A stretch of 46,391 nt of DNA, taken from Mucidula mucida. Lineage: Eukaryota; Basidiomycota; Agaricomycetes; Agaricales; Physalacriaceae. Location: contig JADNYV010000274.1 in NCBI GenBank assembly GCA_015501055.1, forward strand, positions 1 through 46,391, in the 5' to 3' direction. Positions 1-9,683 of the stretch are shown piece by piece (within the stretch, counting starts at the first letter, position 1; each line of letters opens with the position of its first letter). Position numbers and translations under genes: made by a program. Under the pieces are notes generated by a model. The model did not search any database, was not told the origin of the DNA, and worked only from the letters and a program-made list of their open reading frames with translations.

Positions 1-512
1 TATTTCTCCAATCTAAATGGAACATACGGATGAGCAGCAAAGGACAAAAGACGCGTCGCGACACACTTGAAGCAAGCCTTGATTTTATCCCCAAAAATCC
101 TTCGTATTCAGAGAGCAAAAGCCAGGTCCCGTATTGCTTGCCCTCTTCGGCGCCGCCTTTTTCGTGGTCTTCGGCACCTTTGCAGGTGCATGCGTGACGG
201 CATTGGCAGAGTCAGTCTCGAGAGGGCGCTGTTGCGACGCGCCGAATCAGTCCTGGTTGGCCTGAGTGAGGAAAACACGCACTTTAGTGCCAAGGAGGAT
301 AGAGTCGTCTATGGATGAGGCCATGATAGAGCGGTAGTATGTAGTCAGATGTAAGAACGTGGTGGTCGTAATGAAGAACTGAGATGGAAGGACTTGGAAG
401 TAACAAGCTGAGTTTGAAATTGCCCAACTCCGAGTCTCCGACAATCAATGTTCTCACGTACGCGTCTTAGAGGCCTTGAAATGAAGCCCCTGAAGGCGAC
501 TGAAGCTCCAAT
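1..512. repeat. Left arm of a long inverted repeat
   Basis: The reverse complement of this stretch matches about 5150-5651 with scattered substitutions and small indels. The match runs right up to the first base of the window, so the arm probably extends further left. It contains the intact copy of the small orphan gene at 85-324 and its upstream DNA. The duplicated block is at least 0.5 kb and the arms face each other across about 4.6 kb. Confidence 0.85.
85..324 (-). CDS. Two-exon orphan gene, 61-residue basic protein
   Basis: I do not recognise a family. Exon 1 (283-324, 14 codons) begins MASSIDDSILLGTK. A 54-bp intron (229-282) starts GTGCGT, has CTGAT as a branch site and ends CAACAG. 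Exon 2 (85-228) carries 47 codons and a TAA. Splicing joins two frames that are closed when read straight through. The product has a short acidic head, a lysine/alanine/proline patch (KVPKTTKKAAPKRASN) like a linker-histone tail, and a tail with one cysteine (GFCSLNTKDFWG). No signal peptide or membrane segment is visible. A nucleic-acid-binding role is only a guess from the basic patch. A second, damaged copy lies at 5330-5738 in the opposite arm; exon 2 is well conserved there, which supports a real coding sequence. Confidence 0.6.
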
Positions 513-712
513 TCGCGTCTTTCATCTTCAGGTACTTGATATTTCCGTAAACAGTACCTATCATAATTATCTGGTCCTAGATTCGTGAAAGTGCGGTTTC
601 CTAGTCGGCAATAACATTAACGTCTGTTAACATGAAGACTCCAATCTGCGTCCTTCGCAAGCATGACATTAATCATTTTGAAGAGGATGTTTCGACCTTG
701 TCCGCTCCGTTT
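325..712. other. Spacer with promoter side of the orphan gene
   Basis: This is upstream DNA of the small minus-strand gene and downstream DNA of the broken HNH gene. The part up to about 512 belongs to the inverted repeat and includes GACGCGT-type short repeats. No further coding signal was seen. Confidence 0.5.
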
Positions 713-1998
713 CTAAGTATACGGTGCGAGAACGGACTGGAAGAATGCTGTCGACGATGATCCATCAGATTCCAAAACCATTAGTTCATCCATATCTCGG
801 TCAATCTCGCTAAAGTATCTCGCAGCACCAGACATGCGCGCAACGCGCGCGCAGATTCCATGCAGAGTCAAGAGCTTCGGGTCAGGCAGGCTAGCTCTGC
901 CTCCCTAAATGAGTCGTAAAAAGACAGAGAATGTCTTGCCAATGTCGATATCCTCCTGCGATAGAGTAGGCCGTGTGGACCGTATATTCGTGTTCCTAAA
1001 CCACAAATAAGCTAAGTCACAGAGAAAAGCAAGACACAACAAACCTTGTCCGTGGGCTCAAACCAAATGCCCAGGCCATCAAATTCGCTTTCAACGCTTG
1101 ACTGTAGGCAGAGAAGGTTGGCAAGTGAATTAACACCATTGGGCTGTACCAGCGCGTGTGCGACGTCTCCCATTCCAAACGTCTGAAGAATGCGCCAGAA
1201 CGAGGCGGAGGAATCTTGCTGCGCGTTTTAAGCAAGTCCGATCGATTGACGTGACGAAGCCACGTACGCCTGTACTACCGATATACTTCTCGTTCACAAT
1301 GTGGCAAACTTGTACATCACCTCCCGGATTCGGAGGCTTCGGCCTTTTCAGCGAGTTCCTGAATGTCATCGCATCGGCTGGATTTCCACGCCAGGGTAAG
1401 CTTGCAGCGCTATCCATCTCGTGCCAGTGCCTAGTCCCACAATGGTTTCGATGTCAGAGGCCTTGAAAGACGGTAAACACACATTTTTGTGTAAGGTATC
1501 GTAGTCGAGAATAGACGAAACTAGATCCTGGCCCAATTGCTCCTCGATCGTATCGAATGATCTTGGCGAGGAACTTTCTGGAGAATCTGGAGTGATTCGG
1601 AGGTAGGTTTTCGGACTAATAATCAATGAGCGACTCGGACGGCACGTAGAAGTGAGGGAGAACGGACAAGCTCGAAGTAGATGGTCACAATACATCGCCC
1701 CAACGTCGTAGACAAGCGAGTCCCTATTCTGAGTCGACTTGAGGATCTCACGACGAATGGCGTCCGTGGCCACGTCGCTTATACTTGTGTGCTGGCCATG
1801 GAAAACGTGAAGCAGACATCCAATGACTCTTGAAGCAACGACGTTTCCTTTAGCCTCCATGTCTTTGCCTCCCGACTGATTGTAAATGTGGACCGCGGAG
1901 ATCTCTGCCTCTGAGACGCAATTGAAAGCATCAAGAGATTCTGGGGCTGAAAGCTGTAGAGAGGAGAGAAATGGCGCATCCAGTCGTGGTGGCAACAT
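713..1998 (-). pseudogene. HNH nuclease-domain paralog, broken by a nonsense codon
   Basis: This is the paralog of the gene at 2076-3396 on the opposite strand and follows the same exon plan. It starts at an ATG at 1998 (MLPPRLDAPFLSSLQLSAPE), shares the same first exon, has GT-AG introns at matching places, and ends at a TAG at 713-715. In the core just before the first HNH histidine, where the intact copy reads RDGYRCKL, this copy has TAG in place of the Tyr codon (1410-1412). A further frame break precedes the conserved DPKLL segment near 870-900. The nonsense change is a substitution and cannot be a homopolymer misread, so I call a pseudogene. The C-terminal part (MSGAARYFSEIDRDMDEL and following) is still very close to the intact copy, so inactivation looks recent. 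Confidence 0.75.
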
Positions 1999-2075
1999 GT
2001 CATCAGGATTTTGTTTCGCCCTCCTTACTCGAGTGCGGGCCACGTGACAAGCACACATCCTGAGTCTTGACGGCC
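1999..2075. promoter_or_regulatory. Shared 77-bp divergent promoter between HNH paralogs
   Basis: The two HNH start codons (1998 on minus, 2076 on plus) face away from each other with only 77 bp between them. Both first exons begin with the same sequence in opposite orientation (AGTCGTGGTGGCAA on the left, its complement on the right), so this is the centre of an inverted duplication. The interval contains a CACGTG E-box palindrome (about 2041-2046) and no clear TATA box. Confidence 0.5.
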
Positions 2076-3396
2076 ATGAGCGAGATATTGCCACCACGAC
2101 TAGACAAGCCATTTCTCTCTTCTCTACAACTTTCGGCCCCAGAATCTCATTATGCTTTCAGTTGCGTCTCAGAGGCAGAGACCTCCGCGATCCACATTTT
2201 CAATCAGTCGGGAGATAAAGACATGGTGGCTAAAGGAAACATCGTTGCTTCAAGGGTCCTTGGATGCCTGCTTCACGTCTTGGACGAGCGGCCTACAGGC
2301 TTAACCGACACAGTTGTGACCACCATCCGTCATGAGCTTTTTAATGACACCAAATGGGCGACTCCTGATAGAAACACGCTCATCTACGAGGTCGGGGCGG
2401 CTTATCGCGACCATCTCCTTCGAGCTTGTATGTTCATCCTACTCCTACGTACTGTCTCTCATTCTTTGTCAGTCCGAGAAAGTACCGCCGCTGTACGACC
2501 ACCGACACCTGAGCATCCCTCGCGCGCATCATTCGACAAACTTGACAAGAAATGGCGCGAGGATTTAATCGCTTCTAGCGTCAACTACGATACGTCACGC
2601 AGCAAGGTGATCGCCGTTTTATAGACCCTCCCAGTCCTCTAGTAACACCAAAACTAGACACTGGCACGAGACGGATACCGCTGCAAGCTCACCATGGCAT
2701 GGAAGGATAGCTCGTGCATCGAGGTACAAGAACTTTCTCAAATGGCCATCGAGTCTCGTACCGGGCGAGGGCCTGTCCAAGTTTGCCATATTGTGAATGA
2801 AAGCTTAACCCAGCGTGCTAAAGGCACCGGGAAGGTATGTTCATCTGTCTTGTCGACTGCTCTTGCTCAAAACATGTAGCCGAAATTCCTCCGCATCCTC
2901 GAAATGTTCGGAATGAAGGACGTCGCTGAGACGCTGGCATCGGCAAACGGTGTCCATTCGCTCACCAACCTCCTATGCCTTGGTCAAGCCCTCCACACCC
3001 TCTTTGATAAGCTTGATATCTGGTTTGAACCTACCAATACGGTATGTTGGACTTTACTTTCCGTGTCTGTTCCTCTTCTTATTCATTGCTCAGAAACATG
3101 AATATACGGTTCATACCGCTTACGATATCGCTGAAGTATACGCTCATTGGCAAGACACTGTAGTGTTCTCAGTCTTCCCGCACCGTTACGAGACATTTAG
3201 GAATGCAGATTTGCCCCTCCCTGACCCAAAACTATTGGTTCTTCATGGTATCTGTGCACGGGTTGCGCAAATGTCTGGTGCTATCAGATACTTCGACGAG
3301 ATTGACCGAGACATGAAGGCTCTGAAGGTTTTGGCATCTGATGGATCAACGTCTACCACATTTCTTCAATCCATTCTTGCACCGTACGAGGACTAA
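2076..3396 (+). CDS. HNH nuclease-domain protein (HNH_2-like), 375 aa
   Basis: Five exons join cleanly: 2076-2427, 2473-2606, 2658-2834, 2880-3041 and 3094-3396, giving 375 residues. All introns are 45-52 bp with GT-AG ends. The N-terminal half (LPPRLDKPFLSSLQLSAPES and following) is specific to the fungal family. The HNH core follows: RDGYRCKLT at about 166-174, H206 in VCHIVNES, N251 in HSLTN, and H260 in QALHTLFD, matching the CHI...N...H..FD pattern of fungal HNH_2 proteins. An HNH fold would give metal-dependent DNA cleavage, but only one cysteine remains at the usual CxxC-like site, and the biological role of this expanded agaricomycete family is unknown to me. The start was chosen because the paralog begins at the same residue. 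It is paired head to head with its broken copy. Confidence 0.8.
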
Positions 3397-3955
3397 TGTT
3401 GCGCGTCGCAGCAGCGGCCTCTCCAAACTGACTCTACCTTAGTAGTGGTCGGACCGGCCTTCCCTCACTTTACTGAGGCTGGATTCGAGACCAAATGTAC
3501 GGTACATAGGCTCAAGGTCAGACGATATGCCAAATACTACAGTTCCTCTCGTATCACACTCAGCACCCACGCCCGACCCACACCTCCACGCCCCCTCGAC
3601 ACCCACGCCCACAAGAACTTTCACATCTTCTACTGCACCTCCTACCATCTCTTCCTCCTCATCACCTCCACGTGAATCTTCACTCCGCGTCCACTCTCAT
3701 CTGTAAGTCATCGCCGCCCGGAAATTTCAATCGCCCGCGGGCGTGGTTCGAAGGCAAGGTTTAGGAATCTATATCCGGCACAGCATGCCGAAGCTCTCCT
3801 TTCCTAAATCATTTGAATGAACGGAAGGCGTGTATCATGAGTCTCTTCTACTGGATTTACTACTGCCCCATGTGCGCCAGATATCCATCACCTTACAAAC
3901 ACCGGCAACATTTTTTACACGAATATGGTATCTTGAGTATGAGTATGATACAATT
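3397..3955. other. Spacer with a possible Pro/Ser/Thr-rich exon
   Basis: Between the convergent HNH and GST genes there is a C-rich, CACGCCC-repeating stretch. One frame, ATG at 3527 to 3702, is open, extremely rich in Ser, Thr and Pro, and ends at a consensus GTAAGT donor. It may be the first exon of a lost or truncated gene, because no convincing second exon follows. Chance in a biased sequence is equally possible. Confidence 0.25.
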
Positions 3956-4908
3956 TCAAGCCTTCAACTTCTGTCTTTCCGCACGCAATGATCCCAGCGT
4001 CGGTCTCATCTCCGCCAACACCTCCTCCTGTGCGCCATCGTTCAGAGGACCTGGTAAGCGGAAGAAGGAAAAGAAGACTGACCGGATAGTACGTCTTTTT
4101 GAAACTCTCCCTCGACTTCAATCTCTGAAAATAATCCCAAAAGAGCTTGTACTTCGGCTCCGTCGCCAGCATGTTCAATACCTGCTTTTCTTCGCCTTCG
4201 TCGTACGCTCCGAGATCATTAGAGAGCACAGTCTCAAACCGCGCAAAGAAGGGAAGGACCGCGGCGTCCGCAATGGTGAAATCATCATTAACCGCAAATT
4301 TCTTGTTACCGTTCTGACCGAGGAGATCCTGCTGCGCTTTGAGGGCAACAAACAATGCTTCCTTTGAGTCGCCACGAAGGAGGAATGAGATGTACGGCGG
4401 GCTGAACTGGTTGGAGAAAGTGTCGATGAAGAAGCGTGCCTTGGCCCGCTCAACAGGGGAGGAAGGCAGGAGAGACGACGCAGGAAAGAGATCGCTGATG
4501 AACTCATTGAGGATAAGAGACTCGACCAGCTTGGTAGACTCGGGAGAGGGTTGGTCTGCGGGAACAACGGGACCGCCGTAGGCGATCGCGGGAACCTTGG
4601 AGAACGTCGTAAAGCATTTCACAAGGGCGAGTAACCTACTCACTTTGCTCGCAGGGTTGATTTTGGAAGCGTACCATTCCGGCTTGTTGCCTAGATCGAT
4701 TTCGTATCGCGTGAACTGGGCGCCGACCTCAGCGAGTGCAAGCTCGGTCTACGAGGTATATCAATGCCTCGTTCATGAAATCGGACAACACTGAGACGTA
4801 CCCTGTGCGCAAATTGGCAAACCTATTCCGCACTGTTCAGAATCAGAATCAAGAGCACCTGGAAGGATAAAGCACCTTTGCCGCGTAGAGAGTAATCTGT
4901 CGAGCCAT
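3956..4908 (-). CDS. Glutathione transferase, GSTFuA-like (247 aa)
   Basis: Five exons on the minus strand (4908-4876, 4822-4802, 4748-4644, 4595-4083, 4027-3956) splice in phase to 247 residues, the usual GST length. The product starts MARQITLYAAK and continues VCQFAHRTELALAEVGA, the thioredoxin-fold active-site region where family members usually read CPFAQRTELAL. NPASKVPAIAYGGP contains the cis-proline glutathione-site loop. The helical C-terminal domain includes the N-capping motif DDFTIADAAVLPFF. The pattern fits the fungal-specific class A (GSTFuA), cytosolic ligandin-like transferases expanded in wood-decay basidiomycetes and linked to detoxification of plant-derived compounds. The CPFAQ to CQFAH change beside the catalytic position is unusual and may alter thiol chemistry. 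It is the only gene in the block without a mirror copy. Confidence 0.85.
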
Positions 4909-5329
4909 GGTGTGTCAAGGGCGATACAATTCAATGTGCAACATGACATGCGGGCTTTTATAACACGGTCGGGAGAAATTCGTGTCACACCATCAGTCAG
5001 CCAGTTAGCAATGAGTGTGAGTAAGATAGGATGATAGAGACGATTGTAAGCAATGATAGACCTGAAAGACTGATGAGATATTGCGCGCTCTCCCAGAGGA
5101 TACAACACCAGTTTGGAAAAAGAAATTGCTGGAGCATTGTAAGGTATCAACGCTTGAGTTTCAGTCGTCTGCAGGGGCTTTAAGACGCGTAGACGCGTCG
5201 TCGCACGTGAGAAAGTTGACCGTCGGAGTTGGGTAAATTCAGACTCAGCTTCTTACTTCCCGCTTTCCTTCCATCTCAGTACTTCATTACGAGCACCAGA
5301 TTCTCAAATCTGACTACTACCGCTCTACC
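4909..5329. other. Spacer between GST and the orphan gene copy
   Basis: Upstream DNA of the GST gene and, from about 5150, the beginning of the right inverted-repeat arm. No coding signal was seen. Confidence 0.5.
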
Positions 5330-5651
5330 ATGGTCTCATCCATACTATTCTGTCATCCTTGGCATTGAAGTGCGTGTTTTCCTCACCCAGGCCAACCAGG
5401 ACTAATCCGGCGCGTCGCAACAGCGCGCTCTTGCGACCGCCTCTACCAATGATGTCGCACCTGCGCCTTCAAAGGTGCCGAAGACCACGAAAAAGGCGGC
5501 ACCGAAGAGGGCAAGCAATACTGGACTGGGCTTTTGCTCTCTGAATAAGAAAGATTTTGGGGATACAATTATGGTTTGCTTCCAGTGCGTCGCGACGCGT
5601 CCTTTGTCTTCTGCTGCTCACCGATATGTACCATTTAGATTAGAGAAATAT
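5150..5651. repeat. Right arm of the long inverted repeat
   Basis: Reverse-complement partner of 1-512. Alignment runs from the CAGTCGTCTGCAGGGGCTT segment, through the whole small gene, to TTAGAGAAATA at about 5651. The two arms differ by scattered substitutions and several short indels, so the duplication is not brand new. Confidence 0.85.
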
Positions 5652-5738
5652 GACATACAGCCCATGTCTTTTAATGTACGCGTTTTTCCCGCGTGTTATA
5701 CGTTTCATTCACGCGCTGCTAGGTTGAAATGGATGTGA
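5330..5738 (+). pseudogene. Damaged second copy of the two-exon orphan gene
   Basis: Mirror copy of the gene at 85-324. The ATG at 5330 lines up with the other start, but exon 1 has a net two-base loss and meets a TGA after 12 codons. The intron (GTGCGT to CAACAG) and exon 2 (from 5424) are kept, including the KVPKTTKKAAPKRASN patch. The original stop is lost, so the frame runs on to 5738. If transcribed from another start it could still make an extended C terminus, but the exon 1 damage suggests a decaying copy. Confidence 0.55.
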
Positions 5739-6556
5739 CATTCTTTCGATCCTTTTCTGGATCTGCTAATGTTATGGTTGTTCCTGCATGTGCGTCTTAC
5801 CTTTCCTTCTACCTGCTTTCTCAATGACCTTCTCTATGTAGCATGCGATGAGGCCACGCCTATTGTCGTCCGGTCGCCATCTTTACTAACCGTACTGCCG
5901 GGGTTGTATTTGGTGTTAGCAAGATCAAGAATGGAAACCGATCTTCTACGTACTTATGAGTTGGAGCGCATGGTCGTTAATCTCTATCCGTCCCAGATCC
6001 GTCCACAAAGCAGGCGCAGGCTTTGTTAGCATTTGAGGCTCAGCAGATATAGAGATATATCAATTCTACCTTTTTTACGCCGTTGTGTTCAGCAAGCATC
6101 TTTCTTGGTCGTACTCCTTTCTTGAGTCTTCCGACCTCCATATCGATAATGAACGAATCGGTCAGTCTTGCCAATACGACAGACCCTCCGGAAAACTAAC
6201 GAGGGGGCCATTCATCAAATGAGCCACTCAACCCTGCTTATCACGCACCTTCCTATGTCGGACTTTCTTGCCTCGTTGACCAGCCCACATGGCGCAAAGA
6301 CAAAGACCATTCCCAAACAAGGCTATCGCCTCGCCACTCCCCAGAACCAATTTATTTGTTCCGACCAAACTCGAAAACACTTGCTACAACGGGTGATTTC
6401 GAAAAGCAATTGGGTTGAACGTCGGTGCTACTGGTCGCGTATAAAGGTCGGCTCCCTCGCTATGAATTCCCCAGCTCCCCGCCATCAACACCTCGAGCAA
6501 CATCATCCTCCATCTCATCCCGCCCGCGCACTTTCACTTGCACATCCTATCACTCA
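5739..6556. other. Intergenic stretch, possible gene remnant
   Basis: About 0.8 kb with no supported gene. At 5790-5842 there is an intron-like segment (GTGCGT to CTATGTAG), followed by an open frame to about 6029 that matches nothing I know. The last 120 bp form the promoter of the zinc-finger gene. Confidence 0.4.
6440..6445 (+). promoter_or_regulatory. TATA box of the C2H2 gene
   Basis: A TATAAA lies about 112 bp upstream of the ATG at 6557, followed by a C-rich leader typical of strongly expressed fungal genes. Confidence 0.55.
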
Positions 6557-7666
6557 ATGTCTACTACTCCAATCAAAGCCCGCGCCTTTGTGAGTACCCG
6601 CCTTGTGTCCAAATCCGGACACCGTTATTGTTCATCGGTCGCTGACATAACTCCCTTTTGTTCTCTTTTCAGCCATGCCCTTATTGTCCACGGGTCTATG
6701 CGCTGAACCGCCACTTGAAGCGTCATGTCGAGATCCATGATCCAAAGACGAAGAGATTCGCTTGTCCGTGGGACGGTTGCGATCATACGACGCGCCAGAT
6801 GTCGAATTTGAAGACTCATATGAAGAAGTGAGTGGCTTCATATATGTATTCGTATACCGGATGCTAACCAGAGTCGACTAGACATACGAACACGAAGGAC
6901 ATTTTCTGTACCAAGTGCGCCTACGCCACTGGCGATCCTGCGCTAGCTCTGCGTCACCAGCAGCGCGCCCACGGATACAAGCCTCGCACTATACGGAAGC
7001 GTCGCTACACTATTTCGGAAGCGTCTTGTTCGTCTTCAGGCTCCGAAGCCAGCTTCCCGACTACCCCCACCGCCGAAGTTAAGCCCGAGCTTGACATCTG
7101 GCAGTTGGAATATCCATTCGAAGACTCCTTCACCAGCGTCCAAGCTAAACCGCTGTATCCCGCCGCGGAAGCGATACCCGCACTGGCATTCGATGTTGAC
7201 AGTCTGTTTCGACGGACGGTTGGTCCTCGCCTTTGACGAACGCCGAGTCTCCTGATATCTGGTCATCGTGGGCCCCGACTCCCGAACCTAGTTTTCCCAT
7301 AGATTCAATACCTACTTCTTTCGACTGGTCCCGTCGCCTACCTGGTCGCCATCGTTAGATGAGAACCGTGCCCAAATCATTGCACCATCCCCAGAGCCGT
7401 CGTCCTCCTTCCATTCGACTCCTTACTCCCCGTCTCCGGCTGCCTTCAGTGCTCCATACACAGAGCAGAGCCTGGAACAATTCTTCAGGTTTGCGCTCCC
7501 CGAAACTTATCCATCTTTGAATGGTGCTTTCCCTTCGTCGTCGCCTCAGCCAAGTTCGCACGAGGCGCATTTGAACCCGACTATCGGCTTTGAAACGGAC
7601 TCTGATTATTCTCTGTATACTACAAGTTGTACTCCCTGTCGTCTCCGTTTTCTTGCTTGTATTTAA
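6557..7666 (+). CDS. Three-finger C2H2 zinc-finger protein, probable transcription factor
   Basis: Exon 1 (6557-6589) encodes MSTTPIKARAF, exon 2 spans 6673-6827, and exon 3 begins at 6882. Three C2H2 fingers fill the N terminus: CPYC-x12-H-x3-H, CPWDGC-x12-H-x3-H, and CTKC-x12-H-x4-H, the last split by an intron. A basic KPRTIRKRRYT segment, a possible nuclear signal, and a long Ser/Pro/acidic tail follow, as expected of a fungal DNA-binding activator. As written, exon 3 stops at 7234-7236. Clear continuation of the tail resumes in the next frame (SPLTNAESPDIWSSWAPTPE) and again after a CCC run at 7330-7332, reaching TAA at 7664-7666. Restoring one base at each place gives one protein. I read this as sequence error, though a shortened protein is possible. 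No specific ortholog is recognised. Confidence 0.75.
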
Positions 7667-8347
7667 TCTAGCTTCTTTTCGGAACCCTGTTTTCACGGGG
7701 ACCGCTCTTCCATCGACTGTGCGATTGGCCTAGCAGGAGCGCCCTCTGCCGAACTGACTTTTTCGGTTGTCGTAGTGAGTGGCGCGAATCTATTATGGAT
7801 GGTCTTGTCTCCATTCCATTCATGAGATCAATTGTTCGACAAAAAGGTATAGTTTTTGAATGCCAACGCCAGCCTTATTGTCCATTGGATGACTACCAGT
7901 GGTCAATTGCTGACTGTCCTCCATGCGCGACTGATGAGAAAATCTGTCCTTTCCCCTGTCGATGATCATGAATCGAGGGCATATTTATACTATGAACGCG
8001 GTCAGAATGGTAGGCCGATTATACTACACTACCGTTGCGCAAGACCACGCAGCCTGCTAATGATCACGCACATCAACATGGACACGAGGACAGGCTTTTG
8101 TTCTCTTAACGTGTCATCACGACGGGTTTCACTGGGACAAAGGCCATCGCCTAATCCGGCGACAATGAGCAGTGCAGAACAATACCCACGGTGCCCCAAT
8201 TTGGACATCTCTTGTTCTTTCACCGGTTCAGTGGCTCTGCAGCAATCACTATATAAAAAGGGCGATCCGCGCCAACACAGGTCCCATCACCCAACAGCAT
8301 CGCTATTCTATAAGTACCTACTCGAGAGCCACCATCAGACATCTGCT
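7667..8347. other. Intergenic stretch with promoter of the next gene
   Basis: The frame that is open through 7856-8614 is fortuitous upstream of 8348. The stretch holds the 3' end of the zinc-finger gene and the promoter of the small basic-protein gene. No other signal was seen. Confidence 0.5.
8250..8257 (+). promoter_or_regulatory. TATA box of the 8348 gene
   Basis: TATATAAAAAG about 95 bp upstream of the start codon, followed by a CA-rich leader. Confidence 0.55.
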
Positions 8348-8905
8348 ATGTCTACTACTACTACTCCCATTATCGCATCGGCACCATCCCGTCGCATCGC
8401 GCGCAAGCAACAACGAGTCGCCACTAATGGCGATTCGCCTCCTTCGCCTATACGTTCCGACTCCAGCTCTGGAGACGAGCATCCAGGCTGGAGCGATTCA
8501 GACACCGAGTCTGAAGACGAGCCACAACCCATAGACATCGACGAATCGTGGCTGTATACGTTCCAAGTAAGCTTTCTTCCATCTCTTTCTCCTTCATGTC
8601 TAAGTCGTTATTAAAGGCAGGCGAACGCGTGTGGATACGCACTAGCGGGGGAAACTGGCATCTGGGTCAGGTCACCGGACAGAAGACGAAGACGGGCTCG
8701 ACGCGAGAGGTTTGTGGAGTGTTTCTTTCTCCGGTGGCAGCTTCCCTGACTGCTTGAATAGAAAGAAGGCGTCTTCTATCCCGTCATCTTTAATAGTAAG
8801 ATACGAAAGTGGTTCGCGCCACTCAACGGCGACATCAAGCCCGATACGAAGCATACTCGGACTCTGTTGGCAGAGGCTGGATTCCTCGGCGATGATTCAG
8901 AGTGA
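8348..8905 (+). CDS. Conserved small basidiomycete protein (151 aa)
   Basis: Three exons (8348-8566, 8617-8709, 8762-8905) join in phase to 151 residues. The first 70 residues are low-complexity and acidic (SDSSSGDEHPGWSDSDTESEDE). The rest is a compact domain: AGERVWIRTSGGNWHLGQV, a basic loop, then KEGVFYPVIFNSKIRKWFAP and LNGDIKPDTKHTRTLLAEAG. That block resembles uncharacterised proteins common in Agaricomycetes and has the look of a small SH3- or Tudor-like barrel (GERVWIR...G.WH.G.V...KEG.FYPV). The fold is inference. Unlike most genes here, the reading frame needs no correction. The acidic head plus barrel suggests a nuclear or chromatin role, but nothing in the sequence proves it. Confidence 0.75.
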
Positions 8906-9052
8906 TGTCTTGGATAGTTGATTTGAAAGTGTAAAATACAGCGTCTAGCTGTTTACGGAATGTCAGAATGTGTTCATTATACAAATAACAAACGCGCGCT
9001 TACTAGTAATACTGATGAGCTGCCGGAGTTGTATTAGAAGTTGAACACTGTG

Positions 9053-9647
9053 CTAGCTGCACGCGGGCCACCATTGTTCGTGCGTCAGAATCTCCAGCGC
9101 CTCTGCTCTCTCGAGAACACTGATCAACCAATCCTGACAATTCCATTGCCCATCTGGAACGCGCACAGGTTCTACAGCTGCAACTGCCTCCAACTCTTGT
9201 CTCGTCCGTAAACTCATCTGCCATGCAAATAACGTGTTCTTCCCTTGCCTCTTCGCAGACGTCAACGGCCCCAGTTCGTCAAATAGTTGATGCCAACCTC
9301 CTGCACAATGTCGAGGTGGCGGTGAAAGGGAGCGCACTCGTCTCCGCGACGATCCATGAGAGTTTCCAGTGATGGTCGTGCGGCTCAGTAATGTCTCTGG
9401 TAGAGCGCGTGATAATAAGATCAACGTCGAGGTCCTCGTCTGGATCCTTGTAGATCCAAGACAAATCGTGGGAGAATGAAGGTTTGGTGGACGGCCCGAA
9501 GTTTGGTAGGTATTCAATGGCGTGGATGGCGTGATAGGGAACAGTGTGCTGAAGACATGATAGATTGAGGGTCGAACCTCATTCGGATAAATCAGACCAG
9601 GATGAAGGCAAAGGGCAAGGGAATAGCATGACGTATGCACTTCTCAT
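9053..9647 (-). CDS. Small fungal hypothetical protein with WNCQDW motif
   Basis: The stop is at 9053-9055 and the best start is an ATG at 9647, right behind the sedolisin stop on the same strand. Coding similarity moves through three frames: YHAIHAIEYLPNFG...HHWKLSWIVAET, then PFHRHLDIVQEVGINY, then FDELGPLTSAKRQG to WNCQDWLISVLERAEAL. Restoring one base in GGG at 9328-9330 and one in AAA at 9281-9283 joins the last three segments into one frame. The C-terminal pattern (VRVPDGQWNCQDW) recurs in small uncharacterised basidiomycete proteins. The N terminus probably includes an intron (GTCTGATT to TCTTCAG), but its phase is unclear. No function is assigned. Confidence 0.5.
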
Positions 9648-9683
9648 GATGATTGAATAGTACTACCTGACATTTTATCATTT

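Noticed and set aside
7856..8347. Upstream extension of the small protein at 8348
   Set aside because: The region is fortuitously open but includes the TATA box and leader. The ATG at 8348 fits the promoter spacing and the conserved exon structure.
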